From an uncultured Pseudomonadota bacterium (GTDB lineage Bacteria > Myxococcota_A > UBA796 > SXON01): a DNA stretch of 54,128 nt. The stretch covers positions 157,438 through 211,565 of the forward strand of contig CAIUMM010000015.1 in NCBI GenBank assembly GCA_903900265.1, in the 5' to 3' direction. Shown here in pieces: positions 15,248 through 24,625 of the stretch. The position numbers and the translations under genes are program-made. Position 1 is the first letter of the stretch. Each line of letters opens with the position of its first letter. Under the pieces are notes generated by a model, which had not been told where the DNA came from, searched no databases, and was given only the letters and a program-made list of their open reading frames with translations.

Positions 15248-18200
15248 ATGCGTACTCTTACTTTTGGCGTCGCCTTTGGCGCCGTCATCGGCGGCTCGGT
15301 GCTCGCTCTCCCGCTGCTCCTCGTGGGCTGTTCCTCGCAATGGTCCTCGGTAGACGGCGACGGCGACGGCGTGACCCTCGCGGAAGGCGACTGCGACGAT
15401 GGCGCCGATGGCGGGAACATCTTCCCCGGCGCAGCCGAGGTTTGGTACGACGGCGTGGACTCCGATTGCTCGGGCGGCTCCGACTTTGACCAAGACGGCG
15501 ATGGCTTCGACGCCGTCGGCTTTGCCGCGGTGCAAGGCACAGACTGCTGGGACGACCCGACCACCACCCCGGAGACGTACACCGCCGTAGCCGGCATGGC
15601 GCAGCCTACCGCCTTTGACGTCAACCCCGACGCGGAGGATGTCTACTACGACGACATCGACGCCAACTGCGACGGCGCCGACGACTTCGATCAGGACGGG
15701 GACACCTACGACTCGGCGATCTACCCGCGCCGCGACGGCACCCTCGGCGATGACTGCTACGACGTCGTCGACTCCGACTGCGTGCTCTACGACGGCACCG
15801 AGGCCGACTGCTCGTACCCGGTCTCCCCGCCCACCCAGGGCGAGCCTATCGACCCCGCCGACATCCACCCCTCGGCCACCGACACCTGGTATGACGGCAC
15901 CGATCAGGACTGCGCTGGCAACGACGACTTCGATCAGGACGGCGACGGCTTCGCCTCCTACGCCGAGTGTGACGACACCGACGCGGCCGTCTACCCGAAC
16001 CCCGACATCCCCGAGGTCTGGTACAATGGTCTCGACGAGAACTGCGACGGCAACGACGGCGATCAGGACGGCGACAGCTTCCTCGATGCCGGCTACGCGG
16101 GCGGCTACGACCACGACATGGCCTACTACGGCACCGGGGACTGCTGGGATGACCCGGCTGATAGCCCCGACTGGGTGGGCATCAACGGGTTCCCTTCGTT
16201 GTCTCCGGAAGACGTGAACCCGGACGCGACCGAGCGCTGGTACGACGATCTCGATCAGGACTGCGCGGGGGACGACGACTTCGATCAGGACGACGACGGC
16301 TACAACACCGACGCCTACCTCGACGGGGCTGGTCACTACGGCGATGACTGCGACGACACCGCGGGCGACACCAATCCGGGCGCGGTCGATGCGTGGTATG
16401 ACGGCGTAGACGCCGACTGTGCGGGCAACAACGACTACGATCAGGACGGCGACGGCTACGGAGAGGACGGCTCCGGGCTCGGCACCGACTGCGACGACAC
16501 CGACCGCCTGGTCAGCCCGGCCGGCACCGAGACCTGCGCCACCGCGTACGACGACGACTGCGACGGCGACACCAACGATCTCAACGCCACATCGTGCACG
16601 ATCCGCTACTACGACGGGGACGGCGACACCTACGGCACCACCGCCACCGAGTGCCGCTGCGCCGCGGCCGGTGACTACGACGCGACCGTCAGCACCGACT
16701 GCGACGACGCGTCCTCCGAAGATCATCCCGGCGCCACCGAGACCACCGGCAACAGCGACGACGAGAACTGCGACGGCTCCGAGACCTGCTTCGACGACGA
16801 CGACAACGACACCTACCTCGACACCACCGGCGACACGCGCGTCTCTGCCGACACCGACTGCAACGACGCCTACGAAGGCACCACGGCGGACCTCACCACC
16901 GACTGCGACGACGCGTCCTCCGAAGATCACCCGGGCGCGACCGAGATCACCGGTAACAGCGACGACGAAGACTGCGACGGCGGCGAGATCTGCTTCGATG
17001 ACGACGACAACGACAACTACCTCGACACCACCGGCGACACGCGCGTCTCCGTCGACACCGACTGCGCCGACGCGTACGAAGGCACCACGACGGACCTCAC
17101 CACCGACTGCGATGACACCTCCGCGGCCAAGTACCCGGGCGCCACCGAGGTCACCGGCGACAGCATCGACGAAGACTGCAACGGCGGCGAGATCTGCTAC
17201 GACGACGACGACAACGACGGCTACCTCGACACCACCGCCGACACCCGCGTATCGGTCGACACCGACTGCGCGGACACGTACGAGGGCACCTCGGGCGATC
17301 TGACCACCGACTGCGACGACGCGTCTGCGGCCAAGTACCCGGGTGCCACCGAGATCACCGGCGACAACATCGACGAAGACTGCAACGGCGGCGAGATCTG
17401 CTTCGACGACGACGACGACGACGGCTACCTCGACACCGCCGGGGACACGCGCGTCTCGGCCGACACCGACTGCTCCGACGCCTACGAAGGCTCCACTTCG
17501 GATCTGACCACCGACTGCGACGACACCTTGTCGTCGCGGAGCCCGGCGCGCGCCGAGGTCACCGGCGACGGCGTCGACCAGAACTGCGACGGCTCTGAGA
17601 CCTGCTACGACGACGACGACAACGACGGCTACCTCGATACCGCCGGGGACACGCGCGTCTCGGTCGACAGCGACTGCTCCGATGCCTACGAGGGCACGAG
17701 CGGGGACCTCACCACCGATTGCAATGACTCCAGCAGCTCGATCTACCCGGGCGCGCCCGAGACCTGCGACGACGTCGATCAGGACTGCGACAGCGTCGCG
17801 GACGACGGCCTGACGGTCTACTACACCGACTCCGACGGGGACGCGCAAGGCGCGGGAACCGGCGACTGCGCGATCACCAGCGGGGTCACCTCGAGCTCCG
17901 ATTGCGACGACGCCGACAAGTACGTGTACACCGGCGCGCCCGAGCTCTGCGACGGCCAGTACAACAACTGCACCGGCAGCGGCGCCTGGACCACCGCGAG
18001 CGAGTCCGGCCAGCAGGCCATCCAGAACGGCACCACTTGGACCAGCATCACCGGTACCCTCTCGGGCACCGCGGCAACGCCTGGCTCCTGGGTGCTCGCT
18101 TCGGGCGACACGCTGTACATGTGCGGCACGACCACCACCTATGGCACGATCGACGCCACCGGCATTGACGCGACGATCACCGCACAGAACGGAAGTCCGA

Positions 18201-20080
18201 CCTTGGACGGCGGCTCGGCGGGATCCACGATCTACGTGAATGGTGGTCACGTCACCATCTCCAACATCACGCTGGCGCATGGAAACGGGACGGCCGTGGG
18301 TGCGAGCACCTACGGCGGCACGATCTACGCGGTCGCGTCTGCGGCGCCGACGTCGGGCACCTACACCGTGGCGTTGTCGTCGGTCACCGCAAAGCAGGGA
18401 TCGGCCACCAACGGCGGGGTCATTGCTGCCGACGATTATGCCAGCATCAAGCTCACCAGCTCTACGGTATCCAACGGCACCGCCGCCACGAACGGCGGCG
18501 GCATCTGGATGGACAGCACGGCGCGCTTCGAGGCGGCGACCACCGCGACGATCAGCTCCAACACCGCGGGCACCTCGGGCGGCGGTCTGTACGACGCGGG
18601 TGGCACCATCTCCACGGGGCCGATCACCTTCTCCAGCAATACGGCGGGCACCTCCGGCGGTGGCGTCTACTTTGCGGGCGGAACCGCTACGCTCACCGGC
18701 ACATCGACGACCAACAAGGTAGGATTTACCGGCAACACCGCTACGGCGGGCGGTGGCGGCGGGCTCTACGTCGCGGGCGGCACGTGGACGTCCTACTACT
18801 CCGCCGCGACCTCAAACAGCGCCGGGACCGATGGCGGCGGGTACTACGTCGCTGGGGGTACGGCGGCGTTTGGCTCCTCGTCGGTGCTGACGTCGAACAT
18901 CGCGGCCGGAGACGGCGGCGGCGTGTACCAGTCGGCGGGCACGCTGCAGATCGGCAGCGGCCACACGCTGTCGGGCAACGTGGCCGGCGGCATGGGCGGC
19001 GCCGTCATGGTCGACAACGGCAACGCCACCTTTGGCACCGGCGTCGCGTTCACCAGCAACTCGGCGTCGGGCGCGGCGGACGGCGGCGGCGGCATGGGCA
19101 TCGACACCACCGGTACCGTGACCTTCAACACGCCTTCGTTTACGACCAATGACGCATCCGGCGACGGCGGCGGGTTGTTGATCACGGCCGGCTCGGTCAC
19201 CGTCTCCGGCGGCACGTTTACCGGCAACACCGCAGCGGGCAGCGGCGGGGCGGCGTTTGTAGACACCACGGGCACGGTGTCGTTCACGACCAACAGCAGC
19301 AGCAGCGGCACCACGTTCTCCTCGAATCAGGCGGACGACAGCGGCGGCGCGGTGTTTGTCAACGCCGGCACCGTAGGCTTCACGTCCAGCACGATCACCC
19401 TCTCGGACGCGATCGACGGCGCCGGCCTCTACCTGAACGGCGGCACCAACACCCTCACGACGGTCACGTTCAGCTCCAACGACGCGACCGGCGACGGCGG
19501 CGGCTTGCTGTTGCACGCAGGCACGTTGGCCGCCACGGGCAGCACGTTCACCAACAACACCGCGGTGGGCAACGGTGGCGGCTTGCTGATCGAGGCGGGC
19601 ACCACGCACACGATGGCGACGTCTACGCTGACCGGCAACACGGCGGCCGGGAACGGCGGCGGCATCTACCTGGACGCTGCCAAGATCACGCTCACCGGCT
19701 CCAACGTCTCGACCAGCGATGCCACCAACGGCGGTGGTGCGTACGTCGGAGCGGGGGCGACGTTGACGATGTCGACCTCGTCGATCAAGACCAACACCGC
19801 GGACAACGGCGGCGGTCTGTTCGTGGTCGGCACGGTCAACTGCACCGGGGCTTCCTCGTTATCGTACGGGATCTACGACAACACCGCGTCCTTGTACGGC
19901 GGCGGCGTCAAGATGAGCACCGCAGGGTCCGCGCTCAACGCAACGCTGTGCGACTTCGGCACGGGTGCCGACGCCAACTCGGGGTCTACCGGCAACGACG
20001 ACATCTCGTTGAACGACAACTCGCCCGTCAACAAGGGCAACGACGAGACCTTCGTCTGCTCCGGCACCAGCTGCACCTGA
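15248..20080 (+). CDS. Large lipoprotein with MopE-type metal-binding repeats and a beta-helix domain
   Basis: The product is 1610 aa. A lipoprotein signal ends at LLLVGC (C28). Residues about 30-920 are Asp/Cys-rich repeats of the MopE 'putative metal-binding' type (DQDGDGF, DCDD, PGATE, DxxDEDCDG). These include five nearly identical 68-residue units encoded at 16694-17713. From about 960 to 1600 the sequence changes to Gly/Ser/Thr-rich parallel beta-helix rungs (SSNTAGTSGGG, GNGTAV) like polymorphic outer-membrane proteins. Ca2+ or Cu binding is likely by family. It is anchored at the cell envelope with the repeats extending outward. There is no MYXO-CTERM tail. The start at 15248 gives the correct signal peptide. 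Strong Asp codon bias creates long spurious ORFs on the other strand. Confidence 0.88.
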   Translation: MRTLTFGVAFGAVIGGSVLALPLLLVGCSSQWSSVDGDGDGVTLAEGDCDDGADGGNIFPGAAEVWYDGVDSDCSGGSDFDQDGDGFDAVGFAAVQGTDCWDDPTTTPETYTAVAGMAQPTAFDVNPDAEDVYYDDIDANCDGADDFDQDGDTYDSAIYPRRDGTLGDDCYDVVDSDCVLYDGTEADCSYPVSPPTQGEPIDPADIHPSATDTWYDGTDQDCAGNDDFDQDGDGFASYAECDDTDAAVYPNPDIPEVWYNGLDENCDGNDGDQDGDSFLDAGYAGGYDHDMAYYGTGDCWDDPADSPDWVGINGFPSLSPEDVNPDATERWYDDLDQDCAGDDDFDQDDDGYNTDAYLDGAGHYGDDCDDTAGDTNPGAVDAWYDGVDADCAGNNDYDQDGDGYGEDGSGLGTDCDDTDRLVSPAGTETCATAYDDDCDGDTNDLNATSCTIRYYDGDGDTYGTTATECRCAAAGDYDATVSTDCDDASSEDHPGATETTGNSDDENCDGSETCFDDDDNDTYLDTTGDTRVSADTDCNDAYEGTTADLTTDCDDASSEDHPGATEITGNSDDEDCDGGEICFDDDDNDNYLDTTGDTRVSVDTDCADAYEGTTTDLTTDCDDTSAAKYPGATEVTGDSIDEDCNGGEICYDDDDNDGYLDTTADTRVSVDTDCADTYEGTSGDLTTDCDDASAAKYPGATEITGDNIDEDCNGGEICFDDDDDDGYLDTAGDTRVSADTDCSDAYEGSTSDLTTDCDDTLSSRSPARAEVTGDGVDQNCDGSETCYDDDDNDGYLDTAGDTRVSVDSDCSDAYEGTSGDLTTDCNDSSSSIYPGAPETCDDVDQDCDSVADDGLTVYYTDSDGDAQGAGTGDCAITSGVTSSSDCDDADKYVYTGAPELCDGQYNNCTGSGAWTTASESGQQAIQNGTTWTSITGTLSGTAATPGSWVLASGDTLYMCGTTTTYGTIDATGIDATITAQNGSPTLDGGSAGSTIYVNGGHVTISNITLAHGNGTAVGASTYGGTIYAVASAAPTSGTYTVALSSVTAKQGSATNGGVIAADDYASIKLTSSTVSNGTAATNGGGIWMDSTARFEAATTATISSNTAGTSGGGLYDAGGTISTGPITFSSNTAGTSGGGVYFAGGTATLTGTSTTNKVGFTGNTATAGGGGGLYVAGGTWTSYYSAATSNSAGTDGGGYYVAGGTAAFGSSSVLTSNIAAGDGGGVYQSAGTLQIGSGHTLSGNVAGGMGGAVMVDNGNATFGTGVAFTSNSASGAADGGGGMGIDTTGTVTFNTPSFTTNDASGDGGGLLITAGSVTVSGGTFTGNTAAGSGGAAFVDTTGTVSFTTNSSSSGTTFSSNQADDSGGAVFVNAGTVGFTSSTITLSDAIDGAGLYLNGGTNTLTTVTFSSNDATGDGGGLLLHAGTLAATGSTFTNNTAVGNGGGLLIEAGTTHTMATSTLTGNTAAGNGGGIYLDAAKITLTGSNVSTSDATNGGGAYVGAGATLTMSTSSIKTNTADNGGGLFVVGTVNCTGASSLSYGIYDNTASLYGGGVKMSTAGSALNATLCDFGTGADANSGSTGNDDISLNDNSPVNKGNDETFVCSGTSCT
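16694..17740 (+). repeat. Tandem 204-bp repeats inside the MopE-like gene
   Basis: Units begin near 16694, 16898, 17102, 17306 and 17510, with a partial unit at 17714. Each encodes 68 residues of the form DCDD-PGATE-DEDC-CFDDDD-YLDTxGDTRVS-DTDC-AYEGT. High nucleotide identity indicates recent expansion by unequal recombination or slippage. Confidence 0.85.
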
Positions 20081-20129
20081 GCCCGGCTCGGGTGCCGCCC
20101 GCCGTAGGTTCGGCGCGGCTCGGCGCGGT

Positions 20130-21734
20130 TCAGTGCGCGGCTACCTCGGCGCGCACGCGGTCTGGGCCGTCCCGTAGGTTTCCGAGCGTCAGCGACAGGT
20201 AGTAGCCGTGCAGGTCCGCGTCCCATTCGGTGCGCGGGTCGGCGAGGAAGTCGTCGTTGTAGCGTGCGACGAGATCGCGGAACTGCAAGGGTAAATCTTC
20301 TGCTTCGGCCAGATCCGCCACCTCGAGCAACGTGCTCTCGTAGCGGGAGAGGCAGCGGGCGTTGGCGATGCAGAAGGTCATGATCCGGCCGTAGCCGTTG
20401 AAGGGCGTGAAGTACTCGTCGATCCAGGTCTGGTCCGCGCCCCACGGGATGATCACGAAGCGATCCTGACCGGGGTCGTTGAAGACGCGGTAGTTGTTGG
20501 CCGTAGCGTAGCCGTCCCAGTGCAGCGTCAGCTGTTCGACCGCGTACTCAGTCAGGAACTGATCAAGGTCAACCAAGGTTTCGAGCTGAGCCATCGCGGC
20601 GTCGGTGGGCGCTTGATCGAGCACAGTCGCTACCGCGGTGATGTCGGAGCGGTCGTCGGGAAAAGCGCATTCATCGCACTCAAACGCGAATTCGTCACCG
20701 ACGACGAAGTCCACGCCGTACGCGCCTTCGTAGAGATTGCCGCCGTGCTCCCCGAAGTAGCGGTCCAGGAACACGTCGTCTTCGGCCTCTACATTGGTGT
20801 AGACGCCCCAATATTCGCCGTTCACATAGACTTGCAGGTACCCGACCCGCGGCGCCGCCAGTCCGGCGGCGCGCATCAACCCGTAGGTGAGGTGCTCGTG
20901 CACGCCGGAGGGATCTTGTACCATGTTGTTGAACTTCAACTTCTTCAATCCGCGCATCGTGCCGCCGGGTCGCGCGGCGTTGATGTCGACGGAGAACGAG
21001 GCTTTGCCTTCGAGCGTGCGCAAGGAGCCGTACACGCCCTTCAGATGGATCTCCACCGGGATCGCGATGCGTTCGTAGCCCAAGGTGGCCGGCACGCCGG
21101 TGTAGGGATCCCCGGTCAGGCTGTCCCACGAGTCGGGGGGTATGGTCAGGTCTATCCTCGAATAGTCTGCGTAGAAGAGGTCGCTCGGCGAGCCTTCGGG
21201 CGGGCGGTTCCCGTTGTCGTAGCCGGGGGTTGGGGCGCCGGTCAGCTCCCACGCGGACTGCGCTCCCGGTGCGCCGGCGTCGAAGCGCGCCCACGCGTAG
21301 TCGGGTCCAGGGTCGCCCGGGTCCAGCGAATCGGTGCGTACACCCTGCCAAGACAGCTCGATGGCGCCATCGTCGGGGAGCGTGAACATCGCGACCGCGC
21401 CGGCTGGGATCACGTCGGACTCTGTGTTTGCGCCCGAGTCTACGTCTCCGGTGTCGGGGGTGCTTGTGTACACCCACTCGATCGCCGCGCTGTTGATGCG
21501 GAGATCGCTGCGTTGGACGTCGCCTTCAGAGCCGTTTCGAACCTCTCCCCAGGGCGGTAGGCTGCCATCGGGCGCCTGCCACGTGGAGTCGTTCTCGGGC
21601 ATCATCTCGTTGATCCAGATCGGAAGCGGGGCGACGCCGGACACTTGGGACCCGGTGTCTTCCTCTACGGGGAGCGGGCGGTCGGGCACCCCCGGATCGA
21701 CGGACACCCTGCAGCCAAGTAGCCAGAAGATCAT
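20130..21734 (-). CDS. CotH-like kinase family lipoprotein
   Basis: The product is 534 aa. A very short lipoprotein-like start (MIFWLLGC, C8) is followed by a lamin-tail-like region (about 30-175) and then the CotH fold at about 195-520. Recognisable CotH segments are KKLKFNNMVQDPS, YVNGEYWGVYTNVE, YEGAYG and the active-site-like IIPWGADQTW. CotH proteins of spore formers are atypical protein kinases; bacterial surface homologues are of unclear function. The ATG overlaps the PDZ gene stop (ATGA), placing it last in the leftward operon. The signal is unusually short and lacks a basic start, so export is likely but not certain. Confidence 0.85.
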   Translation of the reverse strand: MIFWLLGCRVSVDPGVPDRPLPVEEDTGSQVSGVAPLPIWINEMMPENDSTWQAPDGSLPPWGEVRNGSEGDVQRSDLRINSAAIEWVYTSTPDTGDVDSGANTESDVIPAGAVAMFTLPDDGAIELSWQGVRTDSLDPGDPGPDYAWARFDAGAPGAQSAWELTGAPTPGYDNGNRPPEGSPSDLFYADYSRIDLTIPPDSWDSLTGDPYTGVPATLGYERIAIPVEIHLKGVYGSLRTLEGKASFSVDINAARPGGTMRGLKKLKFNNMVQDPSGVHEHLTYGLMRAAGLAAPRVGYLQVYVNGEYWGVYTNVEAEDDVFLDRYFGEHGGNLYEGAYGVDFVVGDEFAFECDECAFPDDRSDITAVATVLDQAPTDAAMAQLETLVDLDQFLTEYAVEQLTLHWDGYATANNYRVFNDPGQDRFVIIPWGADQTWIDEYFTPFNGYGRIMTFCIANARCLSRYESTLLEVADLAEAEDLPLQFRDLVARYNDDFLADPRTEWDADLHGYYLSLTLGNLRDGPDRVRAEVAAH

Positions 21735-22528
21735 GGTTTCCCCTTGCGGCCCTTCTTCTGCCGGTCTTTCGGTTCGAGGTGATACGTCAGGTTCACCGAT
21801 TGCTTCTTGCGGGTCACGTGCAGCACCAGCACAGGTTCTTTGCGGAGCTGAATGTAGGCTGCCACGGCTTGGAGCACGTTGTTGATGCGGACGCCGTTGA
21901 TGTCGTGCACGACGTCCCCGGAGCGCAGCCCGCCGTCCCGCAGCACCGTGCACCGCGGCAGGCCCAAGCGAAAGCCGTCCGGCTTTCCGTCGGGCCCCTT
22001 GTGGGTCCAGACCGAGCCGAGGGTGTCGATCTCACTGATGTGGCCTGCGTAGTACTCCAGCAGGGAGCGCTCTACGAACCACTCGGAGGGGCCAAGCTGT
22101 TGAATATTTGCGACCGACTCGGGGCAGGGCTTGGGGGTGCGGGTAGGCCGGCGGGCTTTGGCGCCGTGGGTGATGGTTGGGCCTTTCTTCTTCTCCTCGG
22201 CGGCTTTTTCACCCTCGCCCGTCTCCATCGCGGCCTCCGGTTGGGGCGGCTGGCTGTCGATGCCCATCGGGTCAGGGAGGGGCGTTACCGGTGCGGTGAC
22301 CGCGACCGGCGCAGGCGGGGCCTCGTCGGGCGGGGTCGCGACGTCGCTGGGGGTAGGCGAGGACGACTCCGTAGGCGCGTCGTCGAAGTCGAACGCGGCG
22401 AGGCTGACCGGGCTGCCGTCCGGAGGCGGGGGCGGAGGTGTCGGAGCGGGTTGAAGCCACATCACGCCGAACACCAGCGCGTGCACGACGACGCTGCTGG
22501 TGAGGGCGAGTGCGCTTCGAAGCACCAT
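21731..22528 (-). CDS. GspC-like PDZ-domain protein with N-terminal anchor
   Basis: The product is 265 aa. An N-terminal TM helix (about 5-26) is followed by a Pro-rich linker (about 27-120) and a C-terminal PDZ domain (about 135-250). The PDZ part (RSLLEYYAGHISE, GFRLGLPRCTVLRDGGLRSGDVVHDINGVRI, AAYIQLRKEPVLVLHVTRK) resembles the PulC/GspC C-terminus of type II secretion systems in related deltaproteobacteria. The rest of a T2SS is not present here, so it may be an orphan scaffold. It starts directly after the preceding stop (TGA then ATG) and overlaps the CotH gene. Confidence 0.8.
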   Translation of the reverse strand: MVLRSALALTSSVVVHALVFGVMWLQPAPTPPPPPPDGSPVSLAAFDFDDAPTESSSPTPSDVATPPDEAPPAPVAVTAPVTPLPDPMGIDSQPPQPEAAMETGEGEKAAEEKKKGPTITHGAKARRPTRTPKPCPESVANIQQLGPSEWFVERSLLEYYAGHISEIDTLGSVWTHKGPDGKPDGFRLGLPRCTVLRDGGLRSGDVVHDINGVRINNVLQAVAAYIQLRKEPVLVLHVTRKKQSVNLTYHLEPKDRQKKGRKGKP

Positions 22529-23065
22529 TCAGGACCCTGATTTACGGGCGATCCACGCGCCCTTCACGGTGCAGTCGATGGCGCCGTCGCCGTCGCCGTC
22601 GAGGCCGATGAACAGGCTGCCATCGATGACATCGACGTCGAGGTATTGGTCGTGGTACGCGAGCCCGCCGAATTGTGCGTGCTCGGTACCGGCAGGGTGC
22701 GCGTGGGTCCCGGAGAACGTGACGCCGCCGTTGCGATCGACCATGCCGTAGAAGGTCTCGTCGCCGCGTTCGGTGCCGAAGTACATCGACAGGGACGGCA
22801 CCGAGCCTTGAACCTGCATCGCGCCGATCCACGTTTCGGTGTCGGAGCTGATCCCGTTGCAGGAGTCGTTGTTCTCGTCGTAGTAGAACTGCGTGGACCA
22901 CGATCCGGCCATGTCGGGCACGTTGCCGGTGTCGGTACCCGCGCCGTCGACGTCGCCGCAGCCGTCCAGCCCCGCGCCGCTCTCGTCGTTGCCGGCCGCG
23001 CAGCCGCCAAGCAGCGCGCTACCGAAGATGACTGCCAATAAAGATATTTTCATGGATATTTTCAT
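22529..23065 (-). CDS. Small lipoprotein of unknown function
   Basis: The product is 178 aa. The lipobox is LLGGC (C22), followed by a Gly/Asp linker (DGCGDVDGAGTDTG) and a likely beta-sandwich domain (about 50-178) beginning DMAGSWSTQFYYDENN and ending DGDGDGAIDCTVKGAWIA. This resembles lipocalin-like 'GSW' small envelope domains, but no family is certain. The start codon region is a direct 12-bp duplication, giving two in-frame ATGs (23065 and 23053) encoding MKISMKIS. The first overlaps the OmpA gene stop and is chosen. Confidence 0.75.
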   Translation of the reverse strand: MKISMKISLLAVIFGSALLGGCAAGNDESGAGLDGCGDVDGAGTDTGNVPDMAGSWSTQFYYDENNDSCNGISSDTETWIGAMQVQGSVPSLSMYFGTERGDETFYGMVDRNGGVTFSGTHAHPAGTEHAQFGGLAYHDQYLDVDVIDGSLFIGLDGDGDGAIDCTVKGAWIARKSGS

Positions 23066-23074
23066 GGATATTTA
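23043..23074. repeat. 12-bp direct repeat over a start codon
   Basis: GATATTTTCATG occurs twice in tandem (23043-23054, 23055-23066) followed by a partial third copy, duplicating the ATG of the small lipoprotein gene. Confidence 0.8.
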
Positions 23075-23691
23075 CCTTCGGAGAGGTGGATGACCACGCG
23101 ACGATTGATCGCGCGGCCCTCGGGGGTGTCGTTGCTGGCCAGCGGGTCCCACGGGCCCCGGCTGCCGATGGTGATGCGCCCGGGCTGAATGCCGTAGTGG
23201 CGGATGAGGTGCTCGCCGACCACCGTGGCTTCGGCCATGCCCCACTCCCAGCCCGTGGGGTAGCGCGTCCGCAGCAGCGTCGGTGCCGGCGTGCCGTCGG
23301 TGTGTCCGACGATCACGAGGTTGGTCTCGGGGTTGACCGACAGCGCGGTGGACAGCAGGTCCAACCAGGGCTGCGCCTCTTCCCGCAGGGTGAGCGAGTC
23401 GCTGGAGTACAGGTCATCTGCGCGCAACGTCACCAATGCGCGTGCACCCTGGCGCGCGACGGTGATCGGCGTTCCGGCAAAAACTTGCACCAGCTCGGCG
23501 TAGATCGCCGGCGGCACCTGATCGCTGCCGCAGTGCTTTTCGAGCAGAAACACCCGCTGCCGCAGCGCGATGATCTCGTCATCGAGCTGCGCGATCAGCG
23601 AGCGGTCGCCGCCGAACGCGAGCATCGGCGCGGCGCAGGCGCCAAGCACCAGACCCAGCAGCAGCGTGGGCCCACGACGGGTTCCCGTCAT
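23062..23691 (-). CDS. OmpA-family lipoprotein
   Basis: The product is 209 aa. The lipoprotein signal ends at LVLGAC (C19). A short helical segment (about 30-50, likely coiled coil) leads to an OmpA/MotB-type peptidoglycan-binding domain at about 85-205 with VIVGHTDGTPAP, AEATVVGEHLIRHYG and GRAINRRVVIHL. It links the outer membrane to peptidoglycan. The start at 23691 overlaps the exonuclease stop (ATGA). Its stop overlaps the next lipoprotein start. Confidence 0.88.
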   Translation of the reverse strand: MTGTRRGPTLLLGLVLGACAAPMLAFGGDRSLIAQLDDEIIALRQRVFLLEKHCGSDQVPPAIYAELVQVFAGTPITVARQGARALVTLRADDLYSSDSLTLREEAQPWLDLLSTALSVNPETNLVIVGHTDGTPAPTLLRTRYPTGWEWGMAEATVVGEHLIRHYGIQPGRITIGSRGPWDPLASNDTPEGRAINRRVVIHLSEGKYP

Positions 23692-24557
23692 CGCGCACCG
23701 ACCGGAGGATCGATGCCCCAGTCCATCGGGCCGAAGCCCTTGGCGTTCTGGGGGTTTCTGCCGGATGCGCGCACGCGCAAGTAGCGCTCGGCCCAGTCCC
23801 GGACCTCCTGCGGAAACACCGGCCGCCACGCGCCGTCGACCCGCTCGCGCGCGAGGGTCATCCAGCCAAGCTCGTCGGGGTGCTCTTCCACCGGCTGGCC
23901 GAGAAAACGGCCCGTCGCGAACAGCGGCACGCCGCCATCCCCGCGCAAGAGATGCCCGGTGTTGGGCGGATCGCCGACGCCATCGGCCCAGACGATCATC
24001 TCCGCGAGCGTGTCCGGGGCGTTGTGTCGGCGCACCATCTCCAAGAACGCCTCTCCGCAGGCCCGCGCGTCATTGGTCGCGCGATGCGCGCCGGTCAAGG
24101 ACACGCCGAGGCGCTGCGTGACCGCGGTGAGGTTGTGCTCCCGCGCCTCGCTGTACAAGCGCCGGGACATGTCCAGCGTGTCGATCTCGGCAGGTGGGTT
24201 GGGCCACTTCAGCTTGCACTTGGCAAACTCGGCGGTCAGGAAGCGCTGATCAAAGGGGTAGTTGTGGGCGATGGTGATCGAGCGCGCCAGCAGCGCGTGG
24301 ATCTTCTCGGCGACTGCGGCAAATAGCGGAGCTCTCGCCACGTCTTCATCGCGGATCTTCGAAACCTCGGTCGCTTCCCGCGGGATCGGGCGCTCGGGGT
24401 TGATCAGGTATTGGTGTTCGACCATCCCCGCGACCGTCCCGTCGGGGTTCACGGTGAACTCCACGCCTGCAAACTCGATCACCCGATCACCGGTCTCGGG
24501 AAAGAAGCCGGTGGTCTCGGTGTCGAACGCGACGATGGAGAGCGAACGCCATGACAT
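23688..24557 (-). CDS. DnaQ-like 3'-5' exonuclease (DEDDh)
   Basis: The product is 289 aa. The exonuclease domain, about 5-180, has Exo I DTETTGF, Exo II around SITIAHNYPFDQRFL and Exo III GAHRATNDARA, the DEDDh set as in DNA polymerase III epsilon and RNase T-like enzymes. A C-terminal extension of about 100 residues (SLTGA.. to ..WGIDPPVGAR) has no recognised domain. It removes nucleotides from 3' ends of DNA or RNA; whether it acts in replication or repair is not shown. The ATG at 24557 is used because family homology starts at residue 7. Confidence 0.9.
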   Translation of the reverse strand: MSWRSLSIVAFDTETTGFFPETGDRVIEFAGVEFTVNPDGTVAGMVEHQYLINPERPIPREATEVSKIRDEDVARAPLFAAVAEKIHALLARSITIAHNYPFDQRFLTAEFAKCKLKWPNPPAEIDTLDMSRRLYSEAREHNLTAVTQRLGVSLTGAHRATNDARACGEAFLEMVRRHNAPDTLAEMIVWADGVGDPPNTGHLLRGDGGVPLFATGRFLGQPVEEHPDELGWMTLARERVDGAWRPVFPQEVRDWAERYLRVRASGRNPQNAKGFGPMDWGIDPPVGAR

Positions 24558-24625
24558 GGGGCTGGTGTATCCAGAAACCCGACCGGGCGAGCCCCGTAGG
24601 GGCGCCCAAGCTGCGCGTTGCGGGA

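Noticed and set aside
15038..18280. 1080-codon open frame on the minus strand opposite the MopE-like gene
   Set aside because: It is Val/Gly/Ala-rich low-complexity translation produced by the GAC/GGC-rich repeats of the plus-strand gene. The plus strand has a lipobox, repeats and a recognised fold.
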